A stretch of DNA of 64,000 nucleotides from UBA10348 sp002469915 (lineage in GTDB: Bacteria; Bacteroidota; Rhodothermia; Rhodothermales; UBA10348), in assembly GCA_029249345.1 (NCBI GenBank), contig JAQWHM010000022.1:112602-176601 (forward strand), written 5' to 3'. Under the pieces are notes generated by a model. It saw only the letters and a program-made list of their open reading frames with translations, made no database searches and was not told the origin of the DNA. Shown here in pieces: positions 17,536 through 25,664 of this stretch; position 1 is the first letter of the stretch, and every line of letters starts with the position of its first letter. The translations under genes were made by a program, and so were the position numbers.

Positions 17536-18837
17536 TTATTGGGTGCCTTCTTTGGACTCTTCGTCCCACTTCTGAACAGAGGAAATATCGGGTACGCCCC
17601 AATCTTCGCCATTCCAGCCGTTGAACCCATCCATGCGGAATGTCCAAAATCCGGTAGTGCCATCAGATATAACGATGAGTCCATCTTCGTTGCGTACATC
17701 CACTCCAAACGCTCCGTCCATTACACCGCCCGTATCGGACGTGATCGTATCATAGAACCCGACCGTCTGTGGGTTTTTAGGATCCATCAGGCTGAATACC
17801 TGAAGACCATCCAAGTATCCAGAAACGAATACAAAGGGCCAGCGGACCTCGTGGTTATGCACGAGATTCTCCCAATTTGCGGTCCAAGCAGAAATTGGTT
17901 GGCTAATGTTTGAGCGTTCTCCGTCTAGGGCAGGCTGGAGGTCAAAAATGCGTAGAGGAGCGTATTTGTACTCGGTTTCAGCGATTACATAACGACCGTT
18001 TGGACCTGGCGTGAATGTATGACCGTAGCTGACGCCATTGATTCCGGTAAGGGTTACCCGTAATTCTGGGTTTTCAATATCGGAGATATCATATACATAG
18101 TACCCTCCGGCACCGCCTCCATAAAATCGGTCTTCCTCTGAATCTGGGTGCCAAGCGGCATAGAAGTCATGATAGGCTCGGCGCACATTCTTATCGCCGG
18201 GGATGGGCACATTGCCTGCCAGCGCATTCGCAACATCTCCAGTGACCACTTTCGAGAGGTCATACATGTGGGCCCCGGGCCCTCGTACAGTGGAGATCAG
18301 GTACGGTGTACCATTTGAATGCTGATAGATAAAGATGTTGTGGAAGCCTCCGGGCATTTCTGGCTCCCGAATACGGGCCACTTCTTTGACAGTGGAAGCA
18401 TCTGGCAATCCCGTTACGTCAAAAATAACAGCGCCCAGATCGTGATCGGGGCCCTGCCCAAATTGTGTGGAGAGCACGACATAAACCCTGGAGGCATACT
18501 TGAAGTATTTAATGTCTAGCGCACCGACTCCGGTGTTCAGGTCATCATTTTCGTTCACCCATCTCAGTAGCAATTCGGGTTTTGCTGGATCAGATAGGTC
18601 AATGATGTCCATACCGCGTGCGTAGTTGTCCCGGTAGCGGGCCCGGGCTACATACGCATACGGGCGATCCATATCCTGTTCAAGTTCAATATCTGCGACG
18701 GATTCGGGTCCTCCAAGGGGCAGATGCCCTTCGACCGTCATGTTATCGCTTCCCCTTGGGGTCACTGATTGTGCTGACGCCCACAAGGGCGTCAGCACAA
18801 GAACTACTACAAACAGGAATATGGATACGCTTCGCAT
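17536..18837 (-). CDS. Propeller paralog C: secreted LVIVD-like beta-propeller protein
   Basis: 433 aa, signal MRSVSIFLFVVVLVLTPLWA. Contains IKYFKY (Tyr where A and B have His), GGFHNIFIYQHSNGT, YHDFYAAWHPDSEEDRFYGG, YGHTFTPGPNGRY, VHNHEVRWPFVFVSGYLDG and the tail WDEESKEGTQ. The glycine-rich loop between the YDT and NGAF motifs is shorter than in A, B and D (ITSDTGGVMDGAF). All main histidines except those in VKHFK and GYHDG are kept. Gaps of 17 and 19 bases separate it from its neighbours. Confidence 0.88.
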   Translation of the reverse strand: MRSVSIFLFVVVLVLTPLWASAQSVTPRGSDNMTVEGHLPLGGPESVADIELEQDMDRPYAYVARARYRDNYARGMDIIDLSDPAKPELLLRWVNENDDLNTGVGALDIKYFKYASRVYVVLSTQFGQGPDHDLGAVIFDVTGLPDASTVKEVARIREPEMPGGFHNIFIYQHSNGTPYLISTVRGPGAHMYDLSKVVTGDVANALAGNVPIPGDKNVRRAYHDFYAAWHPDSEEDRFYGGGAGGYYVYDISDIENPELRVTLTGINGVSYGHTFTPGPNGRYVIAETEYKYAPLRIFDLQPALDGERSNISQPISAWTANWENLVHNHEVRWPFVFVSGYLDGLQVFSLMDPKNPQTVGFYDTITSDTGGVMDGAFGVDVRNEDGLIVISDGTTGFWTFRMDGFNGWNGEDWGVPDISSVQKWDEESKEGTQ

Positions 18838-18856
18838 GCAATCAGACTAGTTTTAT

Positions 18857-20176
18857 CTATTTGGTACCTTCTTTGGAGTCTTCGTCCCAGTTCTGAACCG
18901 AGGAAATGTTGGGCATTCCCCAATCTTCTCCGTTCCAACCGTTAAATCCTTCCATGCGGAAAGTCCAGAATCCAGTGGACATATCGCTTATAACGATTAA
19001 CCCGTCTTCATTACGGACATCCACGCCGAATGCGCCGTTACCTACGGCTCCTCCCATAGCGCCCACATCTCGAGGACCGGTATAGGTGTCGTAAAACGCG
19101 ACCGTTTGAGGGTTCTCCGGATCCATCATGGAGAAGACCTGCAAGCCGTCGTGGTATCCTGAAACGAATACAAAGGGCCAGCGGACTTCATGATTGTGAA
19201 CCAAGTTTTTCCAGTTGGCCGTCCAAGCAGAAATGGGAGAGCGGATATTCTCTACGTCGCCGTCCAAAGCCGGCTGCATGTCAAACATGCGCAGCGGAGC
19301 GTATTGGTATTCTGTTTCTGTAATTGCGTAGCGTCCATCGGGGCTCGGAGTAAAAGTATGACCCCATGAAACGCCCGTAATGCCCGTCATCGTAAACTCG
19401 AGTGCCGGGTTGTCGGTATCCGTGAAGTCGTACACAAAATAACCGCCCATTCCGCCGCCATAGAACCGGTCCTGCCCCGTGTCTGGATGCCATGCCGCAT
19501 AGAGATCATGGTAAAATCCATTTTCTTCTACCGCGATCGGGATGGTGCCAATAAATGAGTTTTCGACATCGCCACTGACGGCTTTGCCGAGATCATACAT
19601 GTTGGCTCCGGCTCCAGAAATGGTGGTGAGTAGAATAACTCGACCGTCCGAATGCTTGTAGATAAAGATGTTATGGAAGCCACCCGGTAGATCTGGTTCA
19701 TGAATCCTAGCTACCTCGAATACCTTGTCTGGATCAGGAAGCCCGGTCACGTCCAGGATGTAAGCACCTAGATCGTTGTTCGGTCCTTGTCCAAACTGAG
19801 TGGATTGAACGACGTAGTAGCGACCCGCCCATTTGAAATATTTGATGTCCATACCGCCGAGGCCGGTGTGAAGATCAGGGTTCTCCATTCTCCAGCGCAG
19901 TAGAACCTGCGGATTGGCCGGATTGGAAATATCAATGATGTCCGTTCCTCGAACGGTGCCGGTACCGACGGTACCACGCGATACATAGGCGTAGGGGCGG
20001 GAAAGCTCCTGCTCTACTTCCATGTCCATGGTGTTTAGCGGACCGCCAAGTGGAATGTGGCCTTCAACTGTGATGTTATCGGATCCTCTTTCTAGCGCGT
20101 TCCATGCCGTGTCTTGAGCCTGAGAGGGCATCGAGAGCAGGAGAAGGAGGGATAAAAATGCCAGTAATGATTTCAT
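18857..20176 (-). CDS. Propeller paralog D: secreted LVIVD-like beta-propeller protein
   Basis: 439 aa, signal MKSLLAFLSLLLLLSMPSQA. Contains GLGGMDIKYFKW, GGFHNIFIYKHSDGR, YHDLYAAWHPDTGQDRFYGG, WGHTFTPSPDGRY, VHNHEVRWPFVFVSGYHDG and the tail WDEDSKEGTK. By eye it is closest to paralog E: both have VMDM/TMDM-type N-terminal motifs, LHTGLGGMD, VENIRSPISAWTANW and YQYAPLRMFD. This supports stepwise tandem duplication rather than a single amplification. Gaps of 19 and 31 bases to neighbours. Confidence 0.88.
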   Translation of the reverse strand: MKSLLAFLSLLLLLSMPSQAQDTAWNALERGSDNITVEGHIPLGGPLNTMDMEVEQELSRPYAYVSRGTVGTGTVRGTDIIDISNPANPQVLLRWRMENPDLHTGLGGMDIKYFKWAGRYYVVQSTQFGQGPNNDLGAYILDVTGLPDPDKVFEVARIHEPDLPGGFHNIFIYKHSDGRVILLTTISGAGANMYDLGKAVSGDVENSFIGTIPIAVEENGFYHDLYAAWHPDTGQDRFYGGGMGGYFVYDFTDTDNPALEFTMTGITGVSWGHTFTPSPDGRYAITETEYQYAPLRMFDMQPALDGDVENIRSPISAWTANWKNLVHNHEVRWPFVFVSGYHDGLQVFSMMDPENPQTVAFYDTYTGPRDVGAMGGAVGNGAFGVDVRNEDGLIVISDMSTGFWTFRMEGFNGWNGEDWGMPNISSVQNWDEDSKEGTK

Positions 20177-20207
20177 TTAGCGTATTGAAATAGCGTGTGT
20201 GAGTACG

Positions 20208-21551
20208 TTAGTTGCTGCCTTCCTTCGACTGTTCGTCCCAGTTCTGAACGGATGAAATGTTGGGCATTCCACAATCTTCTCCATTCCAGCCGTTGAATCC
20301 GTCCATTCTGAACGTCCAAAAGCCAGTCGACATGTCTGAAATCACGATCAGTCCATCTTCATTTCTGACGTCAATACCGAAGGCACCATTCCACATTCCA
20401 GCTTCTCCTTCAGAGAGAATCGGGCCGGTATAGGTGTCATAATACCCGACAGTTTGTGGGTTTTCCGGGTCCATGAGGGAAAAAATTTGCAAGCCTTCTA
20501 GGTATCCAGATACGAATACAAAGGGCCAGCGCACCTCGTGATTGTGTACCAAATGCTCCCAGTTCGCCGTCCATGCTGAGATGGGTGAGCGGATGTTTTC
20601 AACTTCTCCATCCATGCCCGGCTTGAGGTCAAACATTCTAAGCGGTGCATACTGATATTCCGTTTCTGTCACGGCATATCGTCCGTCTGGACTGGGCGTA
20701 AACGTATGTCCCCAAGCGACGCCCTGAACACCGGTCATGGTGAATTCCATCGTGGGATTTTCAATGTCAGATACGTCCCAAACATAGTAGCCGCCGGTAC
20801 CACCACCATAAAACAGGTCGGCCTCTTTATCTGGATTCCATGACACATACAAGTCATGATAGAAGAGGGGCGAGGGCAGAATATCCTCTGCTCCAGCTGG
20901 TCCTCCAACAGCGTCTGGCGGGACGGGTACGTGGCCAACTAATGCATTCTCTACGTCTCCGGAGACGACCTTGCCCAGATCATAGATACTGGCCTGGCCC
21001 CAATTCACGGTTGTGAACAGGTAGACGTTGCCATTAGAGTGCTTGTAAATAAAAATGTTATGGAAGCCGCCGGGCCAGCGATCTTCTTCGATGCGTGCAA
21101 CCTCTACGACCTTATCCGGATCGGGTAGATCTGTAACATCAAATACTACCGCACCGAGGCTCTCGTTTGGACCCGGTCCGAACTGGATGGATTGAACCAC
21201 ATAATAGCGGTCAGCCCATTTGAAATACTTCACATCCATACCACCAAGGCCTGTATGAAGCGCTTCGTTTTCAATTCTCCAGCGTTTAATGACGGTTGGA
21301 CTTGAGGGGTCAGAAAGGTCGATGATGTCCATTCCTTTGGCAACAAAATCGCCAAGGTGACCACGCCCTACGTAGGCGTATGGCCGGTGCATTTCCTGTT
21401 CAATTTCCATATCCATAACGCTGAGTGGTCCACCCAATGGAATATGGCCCTCGACCGTAATGTTGTCAGTTCCTCGTTCCAGTGCAGTGGACTGTGCGGA
21501 TACTGAAAGAGTCAGTGCAAGGGTAAAGAGGAGTGTAATAATACTTTTCAT
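20208..21551 (-). CDS. Propeller paralog E: secreted LVIVD-like beta-propeller protein with altered motifs
   Basis: 447 aa from ATG 21551 (MKSIITLLFTLALTLSVSAQ). It keeps GGFHNIFIYKHSNG, WGHTFTPSPDGRY and VHNHEVRWPFVFVSGYLEG, but differs in places strongly conserved elsewhere: YHDLYVSWNPDKEADLFYGG has Asn for the second His and Leu for Arg, and the tail motif reads NGEDCGMPN with Cys for Trp. An insertion (PPDAVGGPAGAEDILPSP) precedes the YHD motif. It may have a changed ligand or reduced activity. Lies 4 bases downstream of paralog F's stop. Confidence 0.87.
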   Translation of the reverse strand: MKSIITLLFTLALTLSVSAQSTALERGTDNITVEGHIPLGGPLSVMDMEIEQEMHRPYAYVGRGHLGDFVAKGMDIIDLSDPSSPTVIKRWRIENEALHTGLGGMDVKYFKWADRYYVVQSIQFGPGPNESLGAVVFDVTDLPDPDKVVEVARIEEDRWPGGFHNIFIYKHSNGNVYLFTTVNWGQASIYDLGKVVSGDVENALVGHVPVPPDAVGGPAGAEDILPSPLFYHDLYVSWNPDKEADLFYGGGTGGYYVWDVSDIENPTMEFTMTGVQGVAWGHTFTPSPDGRYAVTETEYQYAPLRMFDLKPGMDGEVENIRSPISAWTANWEHLVHNHEVRWPFVFVSGYLEGLQIFSLMDPENPQTVGYYDTYTGPILSEGEAGMWNGAFGIDVRNEDGLIVISDMSTGFWTFRMDGFNGWNGEDCGMPNISSVQNWDEQSKEGSN

Positions 21552-21555
21552 AGAT

Positions 21556-22881
21556 CTATTTCGTGCCTTCTTTTGATTCTTCGTCCCAATTCTGAACTGA
21601 GGATATGTTAGGCATACCCCAGTCTTCTCCATTCCAGCCATTGAATCCGTCCATTTTGAACGTCCAGAAGCCGGTTGACATGTCGCTGATCACAATTAAA
21701 CCATCTTCGTTGCGAACATCGACACCAAATGCGCCATTGATCACGGCATTGAATCCGTTGTCTGTGGGTCCGACATAGGTGTCATAATACCCAACCGTCT
21801 GAGGATTTTCCGGGTCCATCAGGCTAAAGACCTGAAGGCCATCCAGATAGGCTGAGACAAACACAAAAGGCCACCGGACTTCATGGTTGTGGCTCAGGTT
21901 TTTCCAGTCAGCCGTCCAAGCAGAAATCGGCTGACGAATATTGGTGACGTCTCCGTCTAGAGCAGGCTTCAGATCAAAAATCCGAAGAGGAGAGTATTGA
22001 TACTCAGACTCTGCGACGACAAACCGACCGTCGGGACTCGGTGTGAAGGTGTGACCCCAAGAAACGCCAGAAATGCCCGTGAGGGTGATTTTCAACTCAG
22101 GGTTTTCAATGTCTGAAATATCATAGATGTAGTATCCCGCATTGCCGCCTCCGTAGAAGCGATCTTCGCCGGTATCCGGGTGGTAAGCCGCATAATGATC
22201 ATGATAAAAACGACTGTCTCCCTGATTATTGGGAGATTCAGGGGTAGGAATCGTGCTGACGTATGCGTTTGCCACATCGCCATTGACCACTTTTTCGAGA
22301 TCGAAAACCTGAACCATATCTCCCCGAACAGTGGCGAGCAGGTACACATGGCCACTGGTGTGCTTGTAGATAAAGATGTTGTGCATCCCACCTGGATTGT
22401 CCGGTAATTCCAAGCGAGCCACTTCTTTGACGCCGTCGGGACTTGGCAGGTCGGTCACATCAAAGACGACTGCGCCTAATTCATACTCCGGACCGCCGCT
22501 AAATTCGAAGGACTGCACCACGTAGTGCCGACCCCCCGTGCGGAAGTACTTTACATCCATTCCTCCGCGGTTGGGCAGAAGGTCTTGATTGTCCAAGCGA
22601 AATCGATACACGACTTCTGGATGTGCAGGATCTGATAGATCGATGACATCCATCCCTTTAGGACCACCATCTACAATGGAAGCACGGCCGATGTAGGCAT
22701 AAGGACGGTCTAGGTCTTGCTCCAATTCTATATCCGTGACACTGGAGTGTTTTCCCAATGGAACGTGGCCCAGTACCTCCATATTGTCAGAACCTCGTTC
22801 GAGCGCCGAGGCTTGACCGAATACAGGAGCAGTAAGTAGTGCCAGTGCCGCAATGGCGAAGGGCAGACGTGTCTTCAGCAT
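21556..22881 (-). CDS. Propeller paralog F: secreted LVIVD-like beta-propeller protein
   Basis: 441 aa, signal MLKTRLPFAIAALALLTAPV. Contains NRGGMDVKYFRTG, GGMHNIFIYKHTSGH (Met for Phe), YHDHYAAYHPDTGEDRFYGG with an additional His, WGHTFTPSPDGRF, SHNHEVRWPFVFVSAYLDG and tail WDEESKEGTK. The extra His in the YHDHY motif is unique in the array. Neighbouring genes are 4 and 14 bases away. Function unknown, as for its paralogs. Confidence 0.88.
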   Translation of the reverse strand: MLKTRLPFAIAALALLTAPVFGQASALERGSDNMEVLGHVPLGKHSSVTDIELEQDLDRPYAYIGRASIVDGGPKGMDVIDLSDPAHPEVVYRFRLDNQDLLPNRGGMDVKYFRTGGRHYVVQSFEFSGGPEYELGAVVFDVTDLPSPDGVKEVARLELPDNPGGMHNIFIYKHTSGHVYLLATVRGDMVQVFDLEKVVNGDVANAYVSTIPTPESPNNQGDSRFYHDHYAAYHPDTGEDRFYGGGNAGYYIYDISDIENPELKITLTGISGVSWGHTFTPSPDGRFVVAESEYQYSPLRIFDLKPALDGDVTNIRQPISAWTADWKNLSHNHEVRWPFVFVSAYLDGLQVFSLMDPENPQTVGYYDTYVGPTDNGFNAVINGAFGVDVRNEDGLIVISDMSTGFWTFKMDGFNGWNGEDWGMPNISSVQNWDEESKEGTK

Positions 22882-22895
22882 ATTCTATCTTTGAT

Positions 22896-24290
22896 TTAGT
22901 TGTTCTTAGGCACGGTACTCAATGAAGTGCCCCAGTGTTGTGCACTTGAAACGTTGGGCATTCCCCAGTCTTCTCCGTTCCATCCGTTAAATCCTTCCAT
23001 TTTAATGGCCCAAAACCCTGTAGTCATATCGCTGACTACAACTAGGCCATCTGCATTTCGTACATCTACACCCCACGCTCCATCGTACACATTCCATGTG
23101 TACGGACTGCCGAGGCGTTCCATGGCGGCTCCGCGATCATTGTGGATACCGTTGAACGTATCGTAGTAGCCCACGGTGTAGGGCGAAGTCGGGTCGACCA
23201 TGTTGAACACGCTGAGACCAGTCTGGTATCCGGACACGAAAACGTAAGGCCAACGCACTTCGTGATTGTGGGCGAGACTTTTCCAGTCTGCGTGCCATGC
23301 TCCAACAGCATGATCTATGTTTTTGTCTTCGACTTCTCCATTGAGAGCCGGGCGCAGGTCAAAAATGCGGAGAGGTTGGTACTGAAACTCAGTTTCTCCG
23401 ATGGCGAAATTACCGTCGGGAGTCGGCGTAAAGGTATGCCCCCAGGCCACCCCTGGAACGCCTAGAATGGTTGCCAATAATTCAGGATTGCCAAGGTCCG
23501 TAATGTTGTAGACGTAGTAGCCGCTGCCGCCGCCGCCGTAAAATCGATCTTGGCCAGATTCCGGGTGATAGGCCACATAGAAATCATGATATCCCCGGGA
23601 CCACATACCTTCGGATTCGGCAACCGGAATCTGGCCCACCAATTCGCGATTCTCATTTCGCAGGACCGATTCCATTTCAGTCTGGTCACCATCTACGAAC
23701 AGTCCCATGTCGAACACTTTGGCGAACCCTCCGGATGTGGCCATCAACATGGGTTGTCCAGAGCTATGCTGGTACATGAAGATGTTATGGAAGCCACCGG
23801 GAGTCTCCGACTGCCGAACGCGCCCCACTTCAGTCATCTGACTAGGTAAATCAGTCACATCAAATACGATGGCGCCCACTTCGGAATTCGGGCCTGATTG
23901 CCGTAACTGCATAGACTGCACGTAGTAGTATCGACCATCGTGTTTGAAATAACGACCGTCCATCGCACCTCCCACATGCAGTTCTTCGTCTTCAATTCGC
24001 CAGCGATGAATCACTCGTGCATTATCGGGGTCGGACAAGTCGATGACATCAAACCCGATTTCAGCATTGCGCCGGGCCACGTAGGCATAGGGCCGATCCA
24101 TGTCCTGCTCGATTTCAACATCCGACACGCTGCCGGCGGCACCGAGTGGAATGTGTGACAGGACGTGCATGTTAGCCGAGCCACGCTCCCCGGGTTTTTG
24201 CGGGTGCTCGGGCTGCACGATACCGAGCTGAGCCGATGCGGAAGGCGCTAGCAATAAGAGGGCCAGAAAGAGAAGGAATCTAATTCGCAT
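22896..24290 (-). CDS. Propeller paralog G: secreted LVIVD-like beta-propeller protein
   Basis: 464 aa from ATG 24290 (MRIRFLLFLALLLLAPSASA); a GTG at 24299 is possible but would overlap paralog H. AGGTGG lies just upstream. Longer than A-F, with insertions at the N-terminus (GIVQPEHPQKPGERG), before the YHD motif and near DTFNG. Contains GGAMDGRYFKHDGRYYYVQS, GGFHNIFMYQHSSGQ, YHDFYVAYHPESGQDRFYGG, WGHTFTPTPDGNF, AHNHEVRWPYVFVSGYQTG and ends SSAQHWGTS without the EGTK tail. Intermediate between A-F and the diverged H. Confidence 0.88.
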   Translation of the reverse strand: MRIRFLLFLALLLLAPSASAQLGIVQPEHPQKPGERGSANMHVLSHIPLGAAGSVSDVEIEQDMDRPYAYVARRNAEIGFDVIDLSDPDNARVIHRWRIEDEELHVGGAMDGRYFKHDGRYYYVQSMQLRQSGPNSEVGAIVFDVTDLPSQMTEVGRVRQSETPGGFHNIFMYQHSSGQPMLMATSGGFAKVFDMGLFVDGDQTEMESVLRNENRELVGQIPVAESEGMWSRGYHDFYVAYHPESGQDRFYGGGGSGYYVYNITDLGNPELLATILGVPGVAWGHTFTPTPDGNFAIGETEFQYQPLRIFDLRPALNGEVEDKNIDHAVGAWHADWKSLAHNHEVRWPYVFVSGYQTGLSVFNMVDPTSPYTVGYYDTFNGIHNDRGAAMERLGSPYTWNVYDGAWGVDVRNADGLVVVSDMTTGFWAIKMEGFNGWNGEDWGMPNVSSAQHWGTSLSTVPKNN

Positions 24291-24292
24291 AC

Positions 24293-25603
24293 CTACCACC
24301 TCGAAGATTCTGTAGGACCGTTATCCCAGTTCTGAACCGCACTTACATTTGGGAATCCCCAACCTCTGCCATCCCACCCCTCAAAACCTTCCATTTGGAA
24401 GAGCCAAAGACCAGTATTAGCATCGGTGACGGCAATCAATCCATCCAGGTTGCGCACGTCCACATCCCAAGCCCCCGTCCGATCCGTCGCGTCATTGGAT
24501 AGTCCGGCTTTCGGTCCATCCCACGTACGGTAGTAGCCGACAGTGTATGGCTCAAATGGGTTCATCATGTTGAAAACCTGGAGTCCTTGATCTAACGAGG
24601 CAGTAAACACAAACGGCCAACGTAATTCATGATTTTCAACGTAACTCTCCCAATCCGCAGTCCAGGCGCCAACGGCCGTTCTGGCCATTGAAATCGTTCC
24701 GTCAAAAACAGGACGAAGATCAAAAATGCGCATCGGAGCGGTTCGATATCCAGTTCCGGTGATAACATGGGATCCATCTGGGGTCGCGCTGATGGAATGT
24801 CCGATTCGGATGGCAGCAGAGTTAATGGAGGCTAAAGGGGCTGGATTCTGTACATCGGTTACATCAAGCACGTAGTACCCACCAGCTCCAGCAGCATACA
24901 AGCGATCTGATTCAGATTCGGCTTCGTATTGCGCCTTCATGGAGTAGTATCCATAGTCAATCATGGCTTGCTCTTCCGGCAGTTGAATGGACGCTACAGG
25001 ATCAGCTTCTTTTGCCGTAACAAGTCGATCAATATCGTAGACCAGGATGTCTTGACCGCCGGTGAGAAAAAGGTAAGAGCGACCATTTGAATGGCGATAG
25101 GCAAAACCATGATGCAGGCCACCTGCAATAATGATATCAAGTACTGGGTCAAATTGACCTTCGTCAGGGTCTCCAACTTCAAGAATGGAGGCACCGTAAG
25201 CGGGCTGCGTAACAACTAGGTAATACCGGGAGCCATGTCTGAAGTGAATTAGTTCGCCCGTTTCGTACGATGCGTTCCAAGATCCAGCTAAAAACGGAGA
25301 CGAAGGATCAGCAATATTTATGGCCAAAACTCCTGGCTCGTCCCCATTCGTTCCCACAAATGCATGTGGCCTTCCAGACTCTTGTTCCAGAAGTACATAT
25401 CCGGTGTTTCGTCCGAGCGATTCAAAACCCGCAGAAGCCGATCCTGAAGCTGATTTCATTCCGCCGAGAGGAAGGTGGCTGATCAGTTCCACATTTCGAC
25501 TGCCGCGAGATCCATCGGATTGAAAAGCACGGGCTGATGAAGCGGTGCCAACAAACAGACAGACTGCTATAACCCGCACGAGGCTTTTGGTGAACAGAGT
25601 CAT
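24293..25603 (-). CDS. Propeller paralog H: diverged first member of the array
   Basis: 436 aa, signal MTLFTKSLVRVIAVCLFVGT. Same overall layout, but most motif histidines are changed: GGLHHGFAYRHSNG keeps two, YGYYSMKAQYEAESESDRLY replaces the YHDxYxxxH motif without its histidines, GHSISATPDG replaces GHTFTP, VENHELRWPFVFTASLDQG replaces VHNHEVRWP. N-terminal insertion SASGSASAGFESLGRN. The C-terminal GAWDVDVRNLDGLIAVTD is well kept, so the fold is retained. It is the promoter-proximal copy; stop and next start are 2 bases apart. It may be a non-catalytic or differently specialised member. Confidence 0.85.
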   Translation of the reverse strand: MTLFTKSLVRVIAVCLFVGTASSARAFQSDGSRGSRNVELISHLPLGGMKSASGSASAGFESLGRNTGYVLLEQESGRPHAFVGTNGDEPGVLAINIADPSSPFLAGSWNASYETGELIHFRHGSRYYLVVTQPAYGASILEVGDPDEGQFDPVLDIIIAGGLHHGFAYRHSNGRSYLFLTGGQDILVYDIDRLVTAKEADPVASIQLPEEQAMIDYGYYSMKAQYEAESESDRLYAAGAGGYYVLDVTDVQNPAPLASINSAAIRIGHSISATPDGSHVITGTGYRTAPMRIFDLRPVFDGTISMARTAVGAWTADWESYVENHELRWPFVFTASLDQGLQVFNMMNPFEPYTVGYYRTWDGPKAGLSNDATDRTGAWDVDVRNLDGLIAVTDANTGLWLFQMEGFEGWDGRGWGFPNVSAVQNWDNGPTESSRW

Positions 25604-25664
25604 ACTTCAGGTGGGTGTAAAAAAGAAAAAGCGCGCTTTAACGGGGATAGCGACAGAATTCAGG

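Noticed and set aside
15158..23849. Open frames on the + strand across the propeller array
   Set aside because: They are antisense to conserved codons, have no signal peptides or family motifs, and recur only because the paralogs share sequence.
14777..25603. Repeated near-identical DNA words every ~1.3 kb, which might suggest a CRISPR or insertion-sequence array
   Set aside because: The repeats fall at the same codons of eight intact paralogous genes; there are no spacers, terminal repeats or transposase.
14777..25603. Assigning the propellers to the SELENBP1/methanethiol oxidase family
   Set aside because: The idea of His-rich propellers is similar, but the specific motifs of that family are not found.
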